From positions 7,397,100 to 7,461,099 of the forward strand of contig JAQFVV010000022.1 in the NCBI GenBank assembly GCA_028023455.1: a DNA stretch of 64,000 nt, read 5' to 3'. How positions within the stretch are numbered: position 1 is the first letter of the stretch; every line of letters begins with the position of its first letter. Source of the DNA: Epiperipatus broadwayi (Eukaryota; Onychophora; Udeonychophora; Euonychophora; Peripatidae). Under the pieces are notes generated by a model that saw only the letters and a list, made by a program, of their open reading frames with translations, ran no database searches and was not told the origin of the DNA. Position numbers and translations under genes: made by a program. This document shows positions 47,993 through 58,661 of this stretch, piece after piece.

Positions 47993-48169
47993 CTTGGTTA
48001 TTATTCCTGCAACCAAGGAAAGATAGGAGGACTTTTCACATTCGTATCAATACACTGCTAACTTTTTAATGTTATGATTTTGTCAACATCAAACATTACA
48101 AAGTTAGCAATGCTTTGATAGGAATGTGAAGTCCTCCTTTCTTTCCTTGGTTGCAGGAATAATACCCAA
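47993..48169. mobile_element. Palindromic TIR element (arms about 80 bp) with TA flanks
   Basis: The left end is CTTGGTTATTATTCCTGCAA. The right end is the complement of TTGGGTATTATTCCTGCAA. TA lies outside both (47991-47992 and 48170-48171). Arms continue through AAGGAAAGATAGGAGGACTT and ACTGCTAAC-like sequence on both sides. It behaves as a foldback MITE and also supplies the left end of a longer element (47993-50174). Confidence 0.75.
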
Positions 48170-48739
48170 TAGTTTTAGAAAAATACACAAAAATTAATTT
48201 TATAGGAAATATACACGTACTTCTATGCAATGTAGATGGACGCAAACAATCAAATTTGACGGATGCAAAAAACCAAATTTTGTAATTTTCTTCCATCACT
48301 TTAAAAAAAAATTGTAGTAATGAAGGCATACCAGATCCATTTTTCTGTACGAAATTAACACAACACAAATATATCTTTTTAAAAGTTAAAAAAAAAATCA
48401 ATGAAAGAAACATAAGCAGACGATGCTTGAACGCTAAATTTAATCGAATGATTTTAAACCAAGAAAAATACCAAAATTTGTACAAATAGTTTTTAAAATC
48501 ACATTACAAAACATTCAACAAGAGGCTACTTACTGTCTGAAATAGAGTACAGTATTGTAGGTTCCAGGAATTCTTACATGCAAAATGCAATTATCAGCCC
48601 CCTCCTCGCCATTCCTACTTCTTACCCCGAAATGTTTATAGAGCACGTGATTGCGCAGTACATGCTAAAAAATGGAATCCTACCAAGCAATGTAAACCGA
48701 CTGCAATTTATTTTTTGAAACGAATGTTGTCCAAATAAT

Positions 48740-49860
48740 AATAACAAAGTCAACGTATTTATTCAATTAGTAAATGCAAAAAAAAAAAAAAACCCAGTAA
48801 ATTCCTGCGGCTCTTTGAGTAAAAAAGTCAACGTATTAATTGAATACGAAAAATAGAATAAGAACTCTAAATTGTAACACTACAATCGTTAGTTTTTCGA
48901 CTGGATAAATAACTGAAAATTGCAGCAGTTGGCGAGTTGTTTTATAAACAGAATTAAAAATGTTTTTGATCTCAAAGCAAGTAAAAGAAAACCACAGTAA
49001 TACCAAAGTCTACATATTAATTCAATTAGTAATTAGAAAAATGAGTAATTGTAACTTGCAACACTTTGAGTATATGCTTTTTAGACTGGAAAAGTAACTG
49101 GAAATTGTAAAAACAGCAGCACTTTCAGCAAATCAAAAAGAAATAACATCGTAATAATAATCTAGTCATAGCAGTAAATATAAAGTGAACGTATTAATTC
49201 CATTAGTAATACGAGAAATAACTGTACATTGTAGCACTCTGATCAGATAGTTGTTAGACTGGCGAAATAACTATAAATTAAAGCACTTTGAGCTGATCAA
49301 AGGAAACAACAGTATTAATAAAGTCAACGTTTTAATTCAGTTACTAAATAAAAAAATAAGTATTAATTTCAGCACTTGGATCAGATGGTTTTTCGACAGG
49401 AGGAAAAACGTTCCTTATGTTATTCAACATGGAAAAGGTATCATGTCTGTGTAAGCAGGAGTAAAAATGTTTTTTATATAAAAGCAAATAAAAGGAAAAA
49501 ATATATAAATAACAAACTCAATGCTTTACTTCAATTCGTAATTAAAAAAAAAAAACAATCAGGGAGATTGCATTAATATGATCAGATGGTGTTCAGACTT
49601 AAGAAATAATTATAAGTTGCAACATTTTGAACAGATAAAAGGAAGCAACAATATTAACAAAGTTAACGTATTAATTTAATTCTTAAATAAAGAAATATTT
49701 GTCAACGAATTATTTCAATTAGTACATCCAAAAATTATTTTAAAATGTAACACTTTTAGCAGATAAAAGACAACAACGGAGTATTAACAAAATCAACATT
49801 TTTAATTCAGTTACTAAATCAAAAAATAAGTGTTATTTTCAGTACTTTGATCAGATTGAA
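48740..49860 (+). repeat. Degenerate tandem repeat block
   Basis: A motif close to AAAGTCAACGTATTAATTCA with ATTAGTAAT following recurs at about 48749, 48828, 49008, 49184, 49318, 49506, 49661, 49700 and 49789. Companion blocks such as GCACTTTGATCAGATGG and TTAGACTGG-AAATAACTG lie between the hits. Spacing is irregular (about 40-180 bp). The open frames here (for example 49251-49454) follow the repeat and are not genes. Confidence 0.7.
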
Positions 49861-50619
49861 TAAAAACTCAGAAGATGAAATTAAAAATGATCAAACAAAA
49901 TTACAATAACAACAAGGAGCAACTTTAAAATGTAAAAAAAACAACAAAATTTTCAATCAGCAAATGTAATAATTTCCAAAAAAAAAAAAAAATGACACCA
50001 AGAAGTTTTAAGACGTAAGAAATTGTGTTTTGTTGACACGTTCTGTGCACGTTCAAAAACACGTTTTTGAGATGAAAAAAGCGCGTGTTTATTTCACGTT
50101 CGCAAGTTTACACGTTTTATCGCGTATGTGAATAGTCGTCCTATCTATCCTAGGCTGCAGGAATAATACCCAAGTACCAAACCAACATTCTATTACATCT
50201 CTAATTAATATTTAAATCTACTTCTTTATCCTTGCATCAAATAACAGCTATTGATTTTATACATGAACTATTTAGAAATTTCAACGTTTACCGCAAACAT
50301 GTTTGTCTATAAAGATTAGAAATTCTTATGCCATGAGCTCCGTACCGTAAAATGGCATCGATGATCCGTCTTGTTCATACTTCTTCAAATTTGTAATCTT
50401 CTCTATTGAATATTCGTACTTCCATAAACATTTGTGTATTTATTGTTCTTGATGCTTCTATATAAGTTAACAGTAAGAAAGTCAATTTTATCAAAATTAC
50501 TATTTTTTTTCCAAGATTTTCTGGGCAGTAAGCTTATGTTTTGTTTATAACAAACCATTATCTACACTAGTTATTGAATTTCTAATTAATAAATTTTACA
50601 ATAACATATAGAAACTTAC

Positions 50620-50683
50620 CAAAACTAATAATAACTACATATTGTATTAAATATATAAACAGAACTCGGTTCCATTTCGCCAT
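50620..50683 (-). CDS. NCSTN: Nicastrin, coding exon 1 (start codon and signal peptide)
   Basis: The ATG lies at 50683-50681 in the context AATAAAATGGCG. It starts MAKWNRVLFIYLIQYVVIIS followed by F and the first base of a glycine codon. A short basic N-terminus followed by a hydrophobic run is a standard signal peptide, as expected for a type I membrane protein that enters the ER. The exon ends TTTTG/GTAAGT at 50620 in phase 1 and joins GT of exon 2 to give Gly. The peptide sequence is not conserved between animals. The call rests on frame, phase, splice site, signal peptide character and position upstream of the unmistakable exon 2. Confidence 0.85.
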
Positions 50684-50785
50684 TTTATTAACAGCTGGCG
50701 TCACCTATAAAAGTCACATGACTTTGTTGAAGGGCGGGGTTTGAGTTTGAGGATGTAATGTGACCTTTTAGCTTTGACTAATAAT
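50684..50785 (-). promoter_or_regulatory. NCSTN: Nicastrin core promoter / 5' UTR region
   Basis: Within 100 bp upstream of the start codon lie GGGCGGGG (50732-50739, a GC box) and GTCACATGAC (50713-50722). The latter contains TCACATGA, the M-box form of an E box bound by MITF/TFE/USF proteins and one base from the CLEAR consensus GTCACGTGAC. This short block is much less AT-rich than its surroundings and has no clear TATA box. The transcription start is unknown. Factor binding is inference from motif matches. Confidence 0.55.
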
Positions 50786-51331
50786 ACTGAAGATACAAAA
50801 CATTAATATTACATTTTTATTTATTATCATTTAAAAAAAAAATATTTATTTGTATTTAATTTTCAAAATAAGTAATTAAATTACAGACATTATTATTCTA
50901 TTCATGCAACATTTTCATAATTTTATGATTCATTTATTTTTTCAACAAATTTAACCAATTTTGGGTTTTTGCATTGAGAAAAACCAAATAGAAAATGTTT
51001 GATTCATTATTTATTTATTAAAAATACGTATTAAAGATAATCGCTAATAAAACTTCCATAATTTCACTGACATAATTTTGATATCTTATTCCTATTATTA
51101 ATGTCTATTCATAATCTAAACATTCATAATTCAGGTTTTTTCTGAAATTAATTTTTTATATATATATTAAGATAACAAAAATGATACTCGTATTTTCGTG
51201 ACATTGCTACTTAAAATACACAAATTCACTTGTTTTTATAAATATTAAAAATAGATATGCCATATTACGTATATTTAAAACGTCAGAAAATGAATACATT
51301 AGAAGAAAAAAACTACAAAAAATTTAAACTA
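50786..51331. other. Spacer between nicastrin promoter and tRNA-Arg, no gene seen
   Basis: AT-rich sequence without motifs that I can support. A T run (minus strand, about 51311-51322) just past the tRNA 3' end can serve as its RNA polymerase III terminator. Confidence 0.5.
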
Positions 51332-51404
51332 CGACCTAGCCAGGATTCGAACCTGGAATCTTCTGATCCGTAGTCAGACGCGTTATCCGTTGCGCCACTA
51401 GGCC
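51332..51404 (-). tRNA. tRNA-Arg (anticodon ACG)
   Basis: The 73-nt minus-strand sequence folds as a cloverleaf. Acceptor GGCCTAG pairs with CTAGGTC (one G-U pair). The A box has TGGCGCAACGG. The anticodon stem is TCTGA/TCAGA with loop CTACGGA, which gives ACG. The T arm is CCAGG-TTCGAAT-CCTGG, and the discriminator is G. There is no intron. CCA is not encoded, as usual in eukaryotes. The first anticodon base is expected to be edited to inosine to read CGN arginine codons. A T run downstream ends transcription. It lies about 0.65 kb upstream of nicastrin exon 1 on the same strand. Confidence 0.97.
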
Positions 51405-53007
51405 CCGTGGTAAATAACTTCAAATTGAAGTCTTAAAAGCCATTTTTTTACTACATTATTATTTTTTTTTAATATGGCGTGTTAAAATAGTGTATACAAT
51501 ATTGTTATAATATTACGTTCAATAAAAATATATTAATAAAATTTTTTAACTATTTTATCAGCTTTATTTAAAAAATGTTCTCGCTGCAATCTTGAATTAT
51601 AGTTTGTTATCAAAATTATCATCTCTTTAATGATGATATTTATTATCTTTTACCAATTTTATTTTATTTAACGTTTGCTTTTAATTTGAAATATGTTTTT
51701 TTGCTTCGAAAAATTATTTGTAGTTTATTAAAAATTTATGTGATATAAAGATAACTGAATATGTATTCGAAATCATATTTTGTATGATACAAAATAAAGA
51801 AATGGTTTATTAGTCGGAAGTTCATAAAAAGTTCAATCACCGGAAATGACAGATGTGGAGATGCGATCTAGGGGTCTTCGAATTCCAGCCTTACTATACC
51901 AAATTACGCAAGGCTTTTGACTACATTTAATATATATAATATTGTAAATATAAGCTATCCCAAATATGAGTTGGAATAAGAAAAGTCAGGCTCTTTTTAA
52001 TATTTATATGCAATATTAAATAAATATTCTCCCACTTAAGAGCATGTTTAAAAATTTGGCACTTGTAAATTTTTTCTTTTTTCCATCTATTGTAATTATT
52101 TTTAGTTGTTCAAAAGATCATGCTATATTTAAAAACTCCAGTCAGAGATTGAATACATAAATGCCATTAAACAATAGTAGAGTCGCAGACCCACATATCG
52201 CGGTTCAATTATTTAATTTCCATTGTTTTGAACATGTTATGAATACCTGAACGATAAAGTATTTATTATTTAATTATTCGACTAAGAATTGTTCACGTAA
52301 CCTAATCTACTATTTTACGACCTGCTAAACATTTCAAGACAAATTCATAGATCGAAGAAAAAAAGAGTGATGTGGTGTTTATTTAAAATGACCAACTGTC
52401 TTTATCATTTTGGCATCCCTTAACTTGTGGTCCTAGGCGATTGCCTGATTAGGCCAAATGATAAAACTAGTTCTGTGTGTAAACATAAATTATGTATAGT
52501 TGAAAATTAAAAAAAATATATATTTTATTTTAATAAATTAATGTTTGTTGGTTTTTAGAAAAGTAAACTATCCTTTATATTTATATTTTTGACTTCCTTT
52601 TTTTTAAAAAATTGATTGTTTGTATTTACTAATTAAGCCATTTCCCGTTAGATGGCAGGATTGTATATAAATTTAAATTTTATTAAGGTGAGAAATGTCT
52701 GTAACTCGAGAAATAATCTGTCAAAACTTTGTTCGATATGGAAAGAAAATTTTTGCCAGTTGCACAAATTATAGGTATATGCTTTATATGATATACATTG
52801 AAAGGTGAATAATGGAATTATTGATATTTTTAAATTCATAAAATGAAACTTTGAACTTTTAAGAAGTATAAATAGTATATTAACTTCATAATATTTCACT
52901 TTAAGTAAAATTCAGATTTCAAAACGATCTTTTTTAAGAAACCTTGGATATGCTCTTTTGAATGGATAGTTTATTATAAGTATTATTATAGATCCGTATT
53001 TTATTAT
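51405..53007. other. Upstream intergenic DNA with short repeat fragments
   Basis: No gene is supported. At 51850-51900 GGTCTTCGAATTCC resembles a B box, and near 52415-52470 GTCCTAGGCGATTGCCTGATT is unusually GC-balanced. Both may be SINE pieces. The rest is AT-rich. Confidence 0.4.
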
Positions 53008-53531
53008 TGTTAACACAACTTTTATTATCATTTATTGAATTAGAAAAAATAAAGAAATTGAGTGCTTTGATGTATTATAGTTATTTTTATAATTTTTTTT
53101 TTAAATAAAAGATTTGATGAAAATTTCAATTAAATAGATATTTAGTTTTCATACTCTTTTTTCATACCCTAGTATTTACTATGCACAAGTAAAGAATCTA
53201 TTTTACAAAGCTGTAAAGTGTAAATAATTGTTTAACTAAGTTAAATGAAAAAAAAAAGTTAAATCTGTTTATCGACATTATAAACAGAGCACTATTTTAC
53301 AATTTATGTCGGTTCTGCCTGAGCTATAATTCACAGACAAGTTTATTATAAGGATGTATGCCCCATTTTGTCACTTTATCATACTATCTTCAGAGCATTA
53401 CAAATCACTACAAGACTTTCTTATAATACATTAGCAGTTTGACTTAAAAATTCTTTTATTTGTTATTGAACTACCAACAAATTTTGTATTAATATTGTTG
53501 ATATTTTGAATATTTGCATTTTGAATAAACA
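53008..53531 (+). repeat. Probable 5' LTR
   Basis: It begins TGTT near 53008 and ends TTGCATTTTGAATAAACA, directly before a primer-binding site. The 3' LTR ends TTGCATTTCGAATACATAACA-like and has a TATA box at a similar offset (TATAAACAGAGCAC here, TATAAATAG there). The two are strongly diverged, so the left boundary is tentative. Confidence 0.4.
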
Positions 53532-53610
53532 ACTAGTTGGCGCAGTCACTATCTTAAATCTGTGAATAGCGAATAAGTTAAAAAGTTAATAATCTAAAAG
53601 AATAGTGAAA

Positions 53611-54345
53611 ATGTCACTAGGTCATTCGGTAATAACGGAATTCGATGTAACTAATCAAAGTCATTGGCCATGGTACACCACGCAGTTGGAAAATTTCTTA
53701 TTAAATGGAATCAAAGATAATAAGAGGAAAATAGTTGCTTTAATGTGTATGTCGGGACTAACGGTCATTGACATTATAAGCAAGTATTTTGACATACCCA
53801 TAGTAAAGGAATAGGATATGAAGAAATAATTTACTGAGCGAACATTTTAATCCCAGACACATTGCCAGATTAGCTTTAAGAAATAGGAGGCAATGGAAGC
53901 GTGAATTGATAAAAACTATGGAATCGTATTAAAAGAACTGTCTAAAGAGTGTGGATATGGTGATTATGTAGATGAAATTCTATTAGATCAATTAAGGCAT
54001 GTCAGAGGACAGTCTCTGACAAAACCTGCTTGCCGATGCAGAATTAAAGCTCAAAGAAGCCATTAAAAAGGCAGTGGCCCATGAACTTATCGTGGATCAG
54101 GTGGCGCTTTTCAGTAATGAAAATTACAGCAAAACAACAGTCTATAAAATGGAGTGTGAAGCAGAAATTAAAAATAGTTTCTGTGCTAACAAAGGTTTTA
54201 GAAAAAAATTTAAGTGTTTTTGCTATGGGAAACCCAGGCATATCAAAAAAGACTATACTTTTAAAGACAAATGACCCCATATTTGTAAACGGAAAGGCTA
54301 CCTAACATGAACATGTAGAGAATCACCAGAAAGTGATAGTCAAGA
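53611..54345 (+). pseudogene. Broken gag gene of the LTR element
   Basis: The first 68 codons are open, then a stop and frameshifts follow. Capsid-like features are visible in fragments: NNLLSEHFNPRH near 53825, KELSKECGYGDYVDEI near 53935. The first zinc knuckle (CFCYGKPRHIKKDYTF, final Cys changed to Tyr) is near 54218. The second (CHICKRKGYLT) is near 54280. Two knuckles after a capsid are typical of Ty3/gypsy Gag. The gene is dead. Confidence 0.7.
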
Positions 54346-54500
54346 CAATCTAACCCAGGCACAAATGATAGAACTTATAGCATTAACTGTATATCAACTA
54401 AGAGGCAAAGCATTACTGTGAGGGATAGGATCAATTCGCAAGAGTGATATCCCAAACATAGGATCAGAAAACAAATAATGTTAAATCATGTCAAATAGAG

Positions 54501-55015
54501 ATGTCTAAATTACAAACAGAAAATAAGAATTTAAAGAAAATTGTGAATAGTTGTCAGATACAATTACAATGCCAAAACCATTGTGTGAATGAATTGACTT
54601 GTAACATGGAAAACAAAAACAATATGAGTGTGTCATTACAGACCAAACTGCAAGAGTTAGAATCAACAGTGAACCTACTAGAAAAGAAATCAGAGATCTT
54701 GGTATCCAGAAATGGGGAATTATATAATGAGCTGGAGCAGAAGTTGCAAGAAAATCAGCATTTACTGCAGAGGACTAAGCAGCTGCTTAAAGAAGCAGAA
54801 GAATGGAATGAAAAAGTAAGAATTATCTGAACAGGTAGAGAGTTGGCAGCTGTATGAAATGGAGCTACAAGAAAGATGGCTGAGAGCGAAAATGAAATGG
54901 ACACTTTCAAAGATTTTTTAGAAGGGAAGAGCTGTCAGAAGAACAAGGAAAAACCCAGAGTTCTCCAAGTGGGAGAAAAAAGCACCCAAGGCAGCGAGGA
55001 AAAAGAAGAGTTTAG
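54501..55015 (+). pseudogene. Coiled-coil reading frame downstream of gag in the LTR element
   Basis: An open frame of 110 codons starts MSKLQTENKNLKKIVNS and has heptad-like leucine spacing (LQELESTVNLLEKKSEIL, then ELEQKLQENQHLLQRTKQLL). After a frameshift near 54820, a further related stretch (EQVESWQLYEMELQERW) runs to a stop near 55017. It is rich in E, K, Q and L, and a long parallel coiled coil is expected. It occupies the place where pol would normally be. It may be a C-terminal extension of Gag or an acquired gene. I do not recognise a host homologue. Confidence 0.5.
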
Positions 55016-55070
55016 ATAATTTTCAAGGTTACATTTAATAAAATAGGATTTTTCTGGAGTGGGGGAGAGG

Positions 55071-55582
55071 TGTTGTGTTTTTTATAAGTTTCATATTTTC
55101 AGAAAAAGTAAGGAAAAATATGAGAGAAATATATTTTAGATTACTAACTGATAAGAATTGTAACAATGGAAAATATTTACATATTTGAGATAAGAAAATT
55201 GCATTGATAATTGCCAAGAAATATTTGTTAATTACAAATATTTCTTGATACAATGGAAATTGAAAATACTAATTAAAAACACTAATATGAAATAGAAGAC
55301 TGATAACGGTCAAGAATGAATCCTGGATTGCCAGAGGCAAACCTACGGGTATAAATAGTTTTGAGCACTCTAGTGTGATGTCAACATATTTGCGAGCAAC
55401 AGCAGAAATGGGCCAAAGAGTTTGGGAAGCAGACAGTTGTGAAGTGCATCATGGGAAGTGAACTATATATATATTGTGTTTGTGTGTAGTGATAGATATT
55501 AATTACTTTTCATCATTTATTTGTGGCTATTATTTATTGTTTTATTTGGTATTCAGAGTGCTTGCATTTCGAATACATAACA
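55071..55582 (+). repeat. 3' LTR
   Basis: It begins TGTTGTG right after the polypurine tract and ends CATAACA, giving short inverted ends. TATAAATAG at 55350 is a promoter-like TATA box. The length is 512 bp. Confidence 0.6.
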
Positions 55583-58480
55583 AATATAAAATTGGATGAC
55601 ACAAACATTAAATTTGTTTATTCACCATTCCCTTGAAATGAAAATGATAATTGAAATGAACATATTTAAAAATGAATTGCCACACATGCTTTAGTGCAAT
55701 GGCAGATTTTGGAGCTCAAAAGTCCATAGATTGTGGCTCACCTGTTACTTTTTGTGCTTGAATTTCTTAATGAACCCTTGAACAATAAACCATATGATCA
55801 GTTTCTTAAATAATGAATTAATAGAAAATATTTTAATTTTTTAGCAAAAATAAAATTGTTTTCGAAATGAAGACACAAATAAATACATTAACATGGCAAT
55901 TGTTTGAAAACAAAATTGTATTGTTAATATTATTTTTTTATGATAGGATTTTTAATTTATGTATTCTATCCTAATTATATATATAAAAAAAGAATAAGAC
56001 AACGATTTTTAAATAGTCTATTACAAAGCAAAATCCTATCCAAGAGTTCTGCAAAGATGATAATTGCTAATTGCTGGGTGGTGAAAGTTTGAGTGGTTTT
56101 TCTTCATCTGTTTTATACACAATCTAAGAATAGCTGGATACTCATTTGTCAACCAATTGACTGAGTTATGCTGAGCCGTTTACCTGCCCTGGACCTTGCA
56201 ATATTCGGGGCCTCAACGTGGCAACTCAATATGTTAAACAAAAATATAGGACAAGGCAAAGTGATGCCATGGCTCGTAGAACAGCCTTAGTTTTACAGTT
56301 AAATTCCTCCAAAAAATATTTGAGTAAAATTTTTCTAAACAGGCATAACCATGAGTCGAAAACATAAGCCAGTTTTGGGATGAGGTGCCAATTTGATGAC
56401 TCTGCAACAAAAGTGACTGCAGCACTTGGCGACGGGCAGAACTAATAGTCTCAGCCCCCTGTCAGACAGTTCTGTGCTAACAGTGTTTTACGATACTAAC
56501 AGTGCTAGAGTGAATCTATCCTATTCAAGTGCTATCTGAATCTAATTTGATTGCTCTTTTCTGCTACTCATAACTAACTGCTTCTGGAGTCCTGTTTTCG
56601 GCCCTGTAAGTAAAAACTCGTTTCTTTTCTCTCTCCCCCCACATTCTTAGTTTAAATTTTGAAGGGCTTCTAAAATATTAGTTGTCCCAGGCCTCACATT
56701 TTCTCTGAAAGGCCCTGTACATATTACTATTATCCTATATATTGAGATGGATTTGGTTTGTAACCCACAATGTAGTATGTGTATATATATGTATTTAAAG
56801 CTTAAAAGGAAAAATAGAAAGAACACAGACAAAATTTAAATATATGATTATTTAAAATAAATTCTGGAATAACTGAAGTATTGATTAAATAATATTTCAT
56901 ATTTTTAAAGAACTTTAGATTATTTAAAATAAAAAAGGTCCAGTTCTGATTTTGAGGGAAATATAAATTTTAATGTAACAAAGAAAAATATTATTATCTA
57001 AAATAAGTCCTTTTTTTTTGTATTACACATTAATTACAGAATTAATTCTATATGTTTTTACTTAGGAAATAAGAAAGAATTTTTTTAATTAAAACATTAT
57101 TGAATTTGAAAAAAATGTAAATTAAAAAAAACAGAACAATGGTTATTTAGTTATTATCTCATTTTCATTAATTAAATGGAAAAATACTTTTGTTAATTTA
57201 TCCTATATCTACTATAGTGGATCAGATTAACTGACAGTTATTGTATAAAGAGTTGAGAAAATCAGATGTTGCTAGTCTCCATGCAAGTTTGAATTCCTAG
57301 AGAAGTAGAATGTGAAGGCTTCTCCATGAGTTCATAGCCCAATGTATGGAAAGTAGATTAAATGAATTGGAGACTTCCAGCATTTATCATATACTGTATA
57401 TTTGTTTATCAGGAAATATCGCTTTAGCGATATTTTATTCATATGTATACATCAAAGCACAGATGAAAGAAATCTTTTGTCAGTTATGTTTATAAAATTT
57501 CCATATATGTGAACTATTTTACAAATGTATAAAGCACAGATGGAAGAAATTGGTTAATAAGTAAAATATATGAATATTGATATATTCTTTTAAACATTAA
57601 TTTTGCAGTTAATGAAAATCTATTTCTCTTTCCCAAAAGAAAAATATTTATTTTTTACTATACTGATTTGTATTAAAAATAAATAATCAAATAAATTAGT
57701 CAATTAAAGAGATAAAATGTTTAGGACAAAAAGTGATTGATCAATGGAAGACTTGAACAAGTTTAAAAATATCAATGGATAATAATTAGGTATGCTTTCT
57801 TGGAATGATATATCATTTGTAAAACTTATGTTTTTGAGTTAGAAAAATGCCAATTGTGTTTAGTTCTAATGGATGAAAATGAGTACTGTATTTTAGATTG
57901 ATTCAATATATATGAATATAATTAATAATTGAAATATTTTATATTAAAATATGTATGATTTTAAGCCAATAAACATCACATGATCAATAAGTATAGTGAG
58001 GTGTTTTAATATGTATGATTGTGTATTCTATATACCTTTAACATTTAATTATTTATATCTTGTTAAAGTAATATTAGCTTATAGATTTAATGAATTTATT
58101 AAGAAATAAAATATTACTTTACATTATAAAGCTCCTGTGTAAAATCATTCACCATCTATATATTAAAATTGAACAATAATTATTGGTTTATTAATGATTC
58201 AAATATATTATATTATTAAACATGCACCTGTATGCAGCTATATATGTATTTATTTAATACGATATATGATTTTCATATTTATAAACTGCAATTTAAACAA
58301 TGTTCCTTTTTTTAGTTTTTTTCAATCAATGGAAATAATATCTCACATTTATAAATAGTCAAAATCAGAGTGATTTATTTGCAATGTCATGTTTTTCAGA
58401 CCTTTCATTTCTTATTATTTCTAATCATTAAATTTATTATCATTATTTTCAATTATTCCAATGAAATTATTTAATAATAT
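55583..58480. other. Intergenic DNA, no gene seen
   Basis: Mostly AT-rich. A block at 56090-56610 is more GC-balanced (GGGGCCTCAACGTGGC, CTTGGCGACGGGCAG) but has no open frame or end structure I can name. At 57959-57985 TTTAAGCCAATAAACATCAC is an isolated 27-bp end of the hammerhead repeat family. Confidence 0.4.
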
Positions 58481-58661
58481 ATTACATTCATATCGGCCTT
58501 TCAAGCCAAATTGTGCAAACGCTTTTGCGAGTGTTAAATAATAAATGAATACCCTCCTGCATAAATTCTATATCTTGTTTGGTCAGAGGGTATTCATTTA
58601 TTATTTAACACTCGCAAAAGCGTTTGCACAATTTGGCTTGAAAGGCCGATATGAATGTAAT
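58481..58661. repeat. Perfect palindrome with 76-bp arms
   Basis: The arms 58481-58556 and 58586-58661 are exact reverse complements, with a 29-bp loop (CTGCATAAATTC and onwards). The arms contain TATCGGCCTTTCAAGCC, TTGTGCAAACGCTTTTGCG and ATGAATACCCTC. No mismatch in 76 bp means a recent event or ongoing conversion. No clear TSD flanks it. Likely a foldback MITE. A hairpin RNA source is an alternative. Confidence 0.95.

Larger units (their letters stand above)
47993..50174. mobile_element. Longer TIR element sharing the same left end
   Basis: A third copy of the terminus lies at 50120-50174. Its reverse complement reads CTTGGGTATTATTCCTGCAG and then CCTAGGATAGATAGGACG. It is followed by TA at 50175-50176. 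A 2.18-kb element with TA duplication, CTTGGGTATTATTCC ends and about 55 bp of matching TIR is therefore likely. The interior carries no recognisable transposase. It holds the degenerate tandem repeats at 48740-49860 and a CG-containing subterminal part (AACACGTTTTT, GCGCGTG) near 50040-50140. Confidence 0.6.
53008..55582 (+). mobile_element. LTR retrotransposon of Ty3/gypsy type lacking pol
   Basis: Order: 5' LTR; PBS TGGCGCAGTCAC (53538-53549), like the tRNA-Ser-type PBS of gypsy elements; gag start at 53611; two zinc-knuckle relics near 54215-54310; a coiled-coil reading frame at 54501 onward; polypurine tract GGAGTGGGGGAGAGG (55056-55070); 3' LTR. Only about 1.5 kb lies between PBS and PPT. 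There is no protease, reverse transcriptase or integrase, so the element depended on others for movement. gag is frameshifted and contains stops. Confidence 0.7.

Noticed and set aside
48096-48485. Long minus-strand frame of 129 codons (possible THAP-type protein)
   Set aside because: It runs through the TIR sequence of the element at 47993, the C2CH spacing does not fit, and the composition follows the AT-rich DNA.
49251-49576. Two overlapping plus-strand frames
   Set aside because: They fall inside the degenerate tandem repeat block and simply follow it.
56606-56650. GTAAGT followed 40 bp later by a pyrimidine tract and AG, as a tiny intron
   Set aside because: Too short for a metazoan intron, and no open frame lies on either side.
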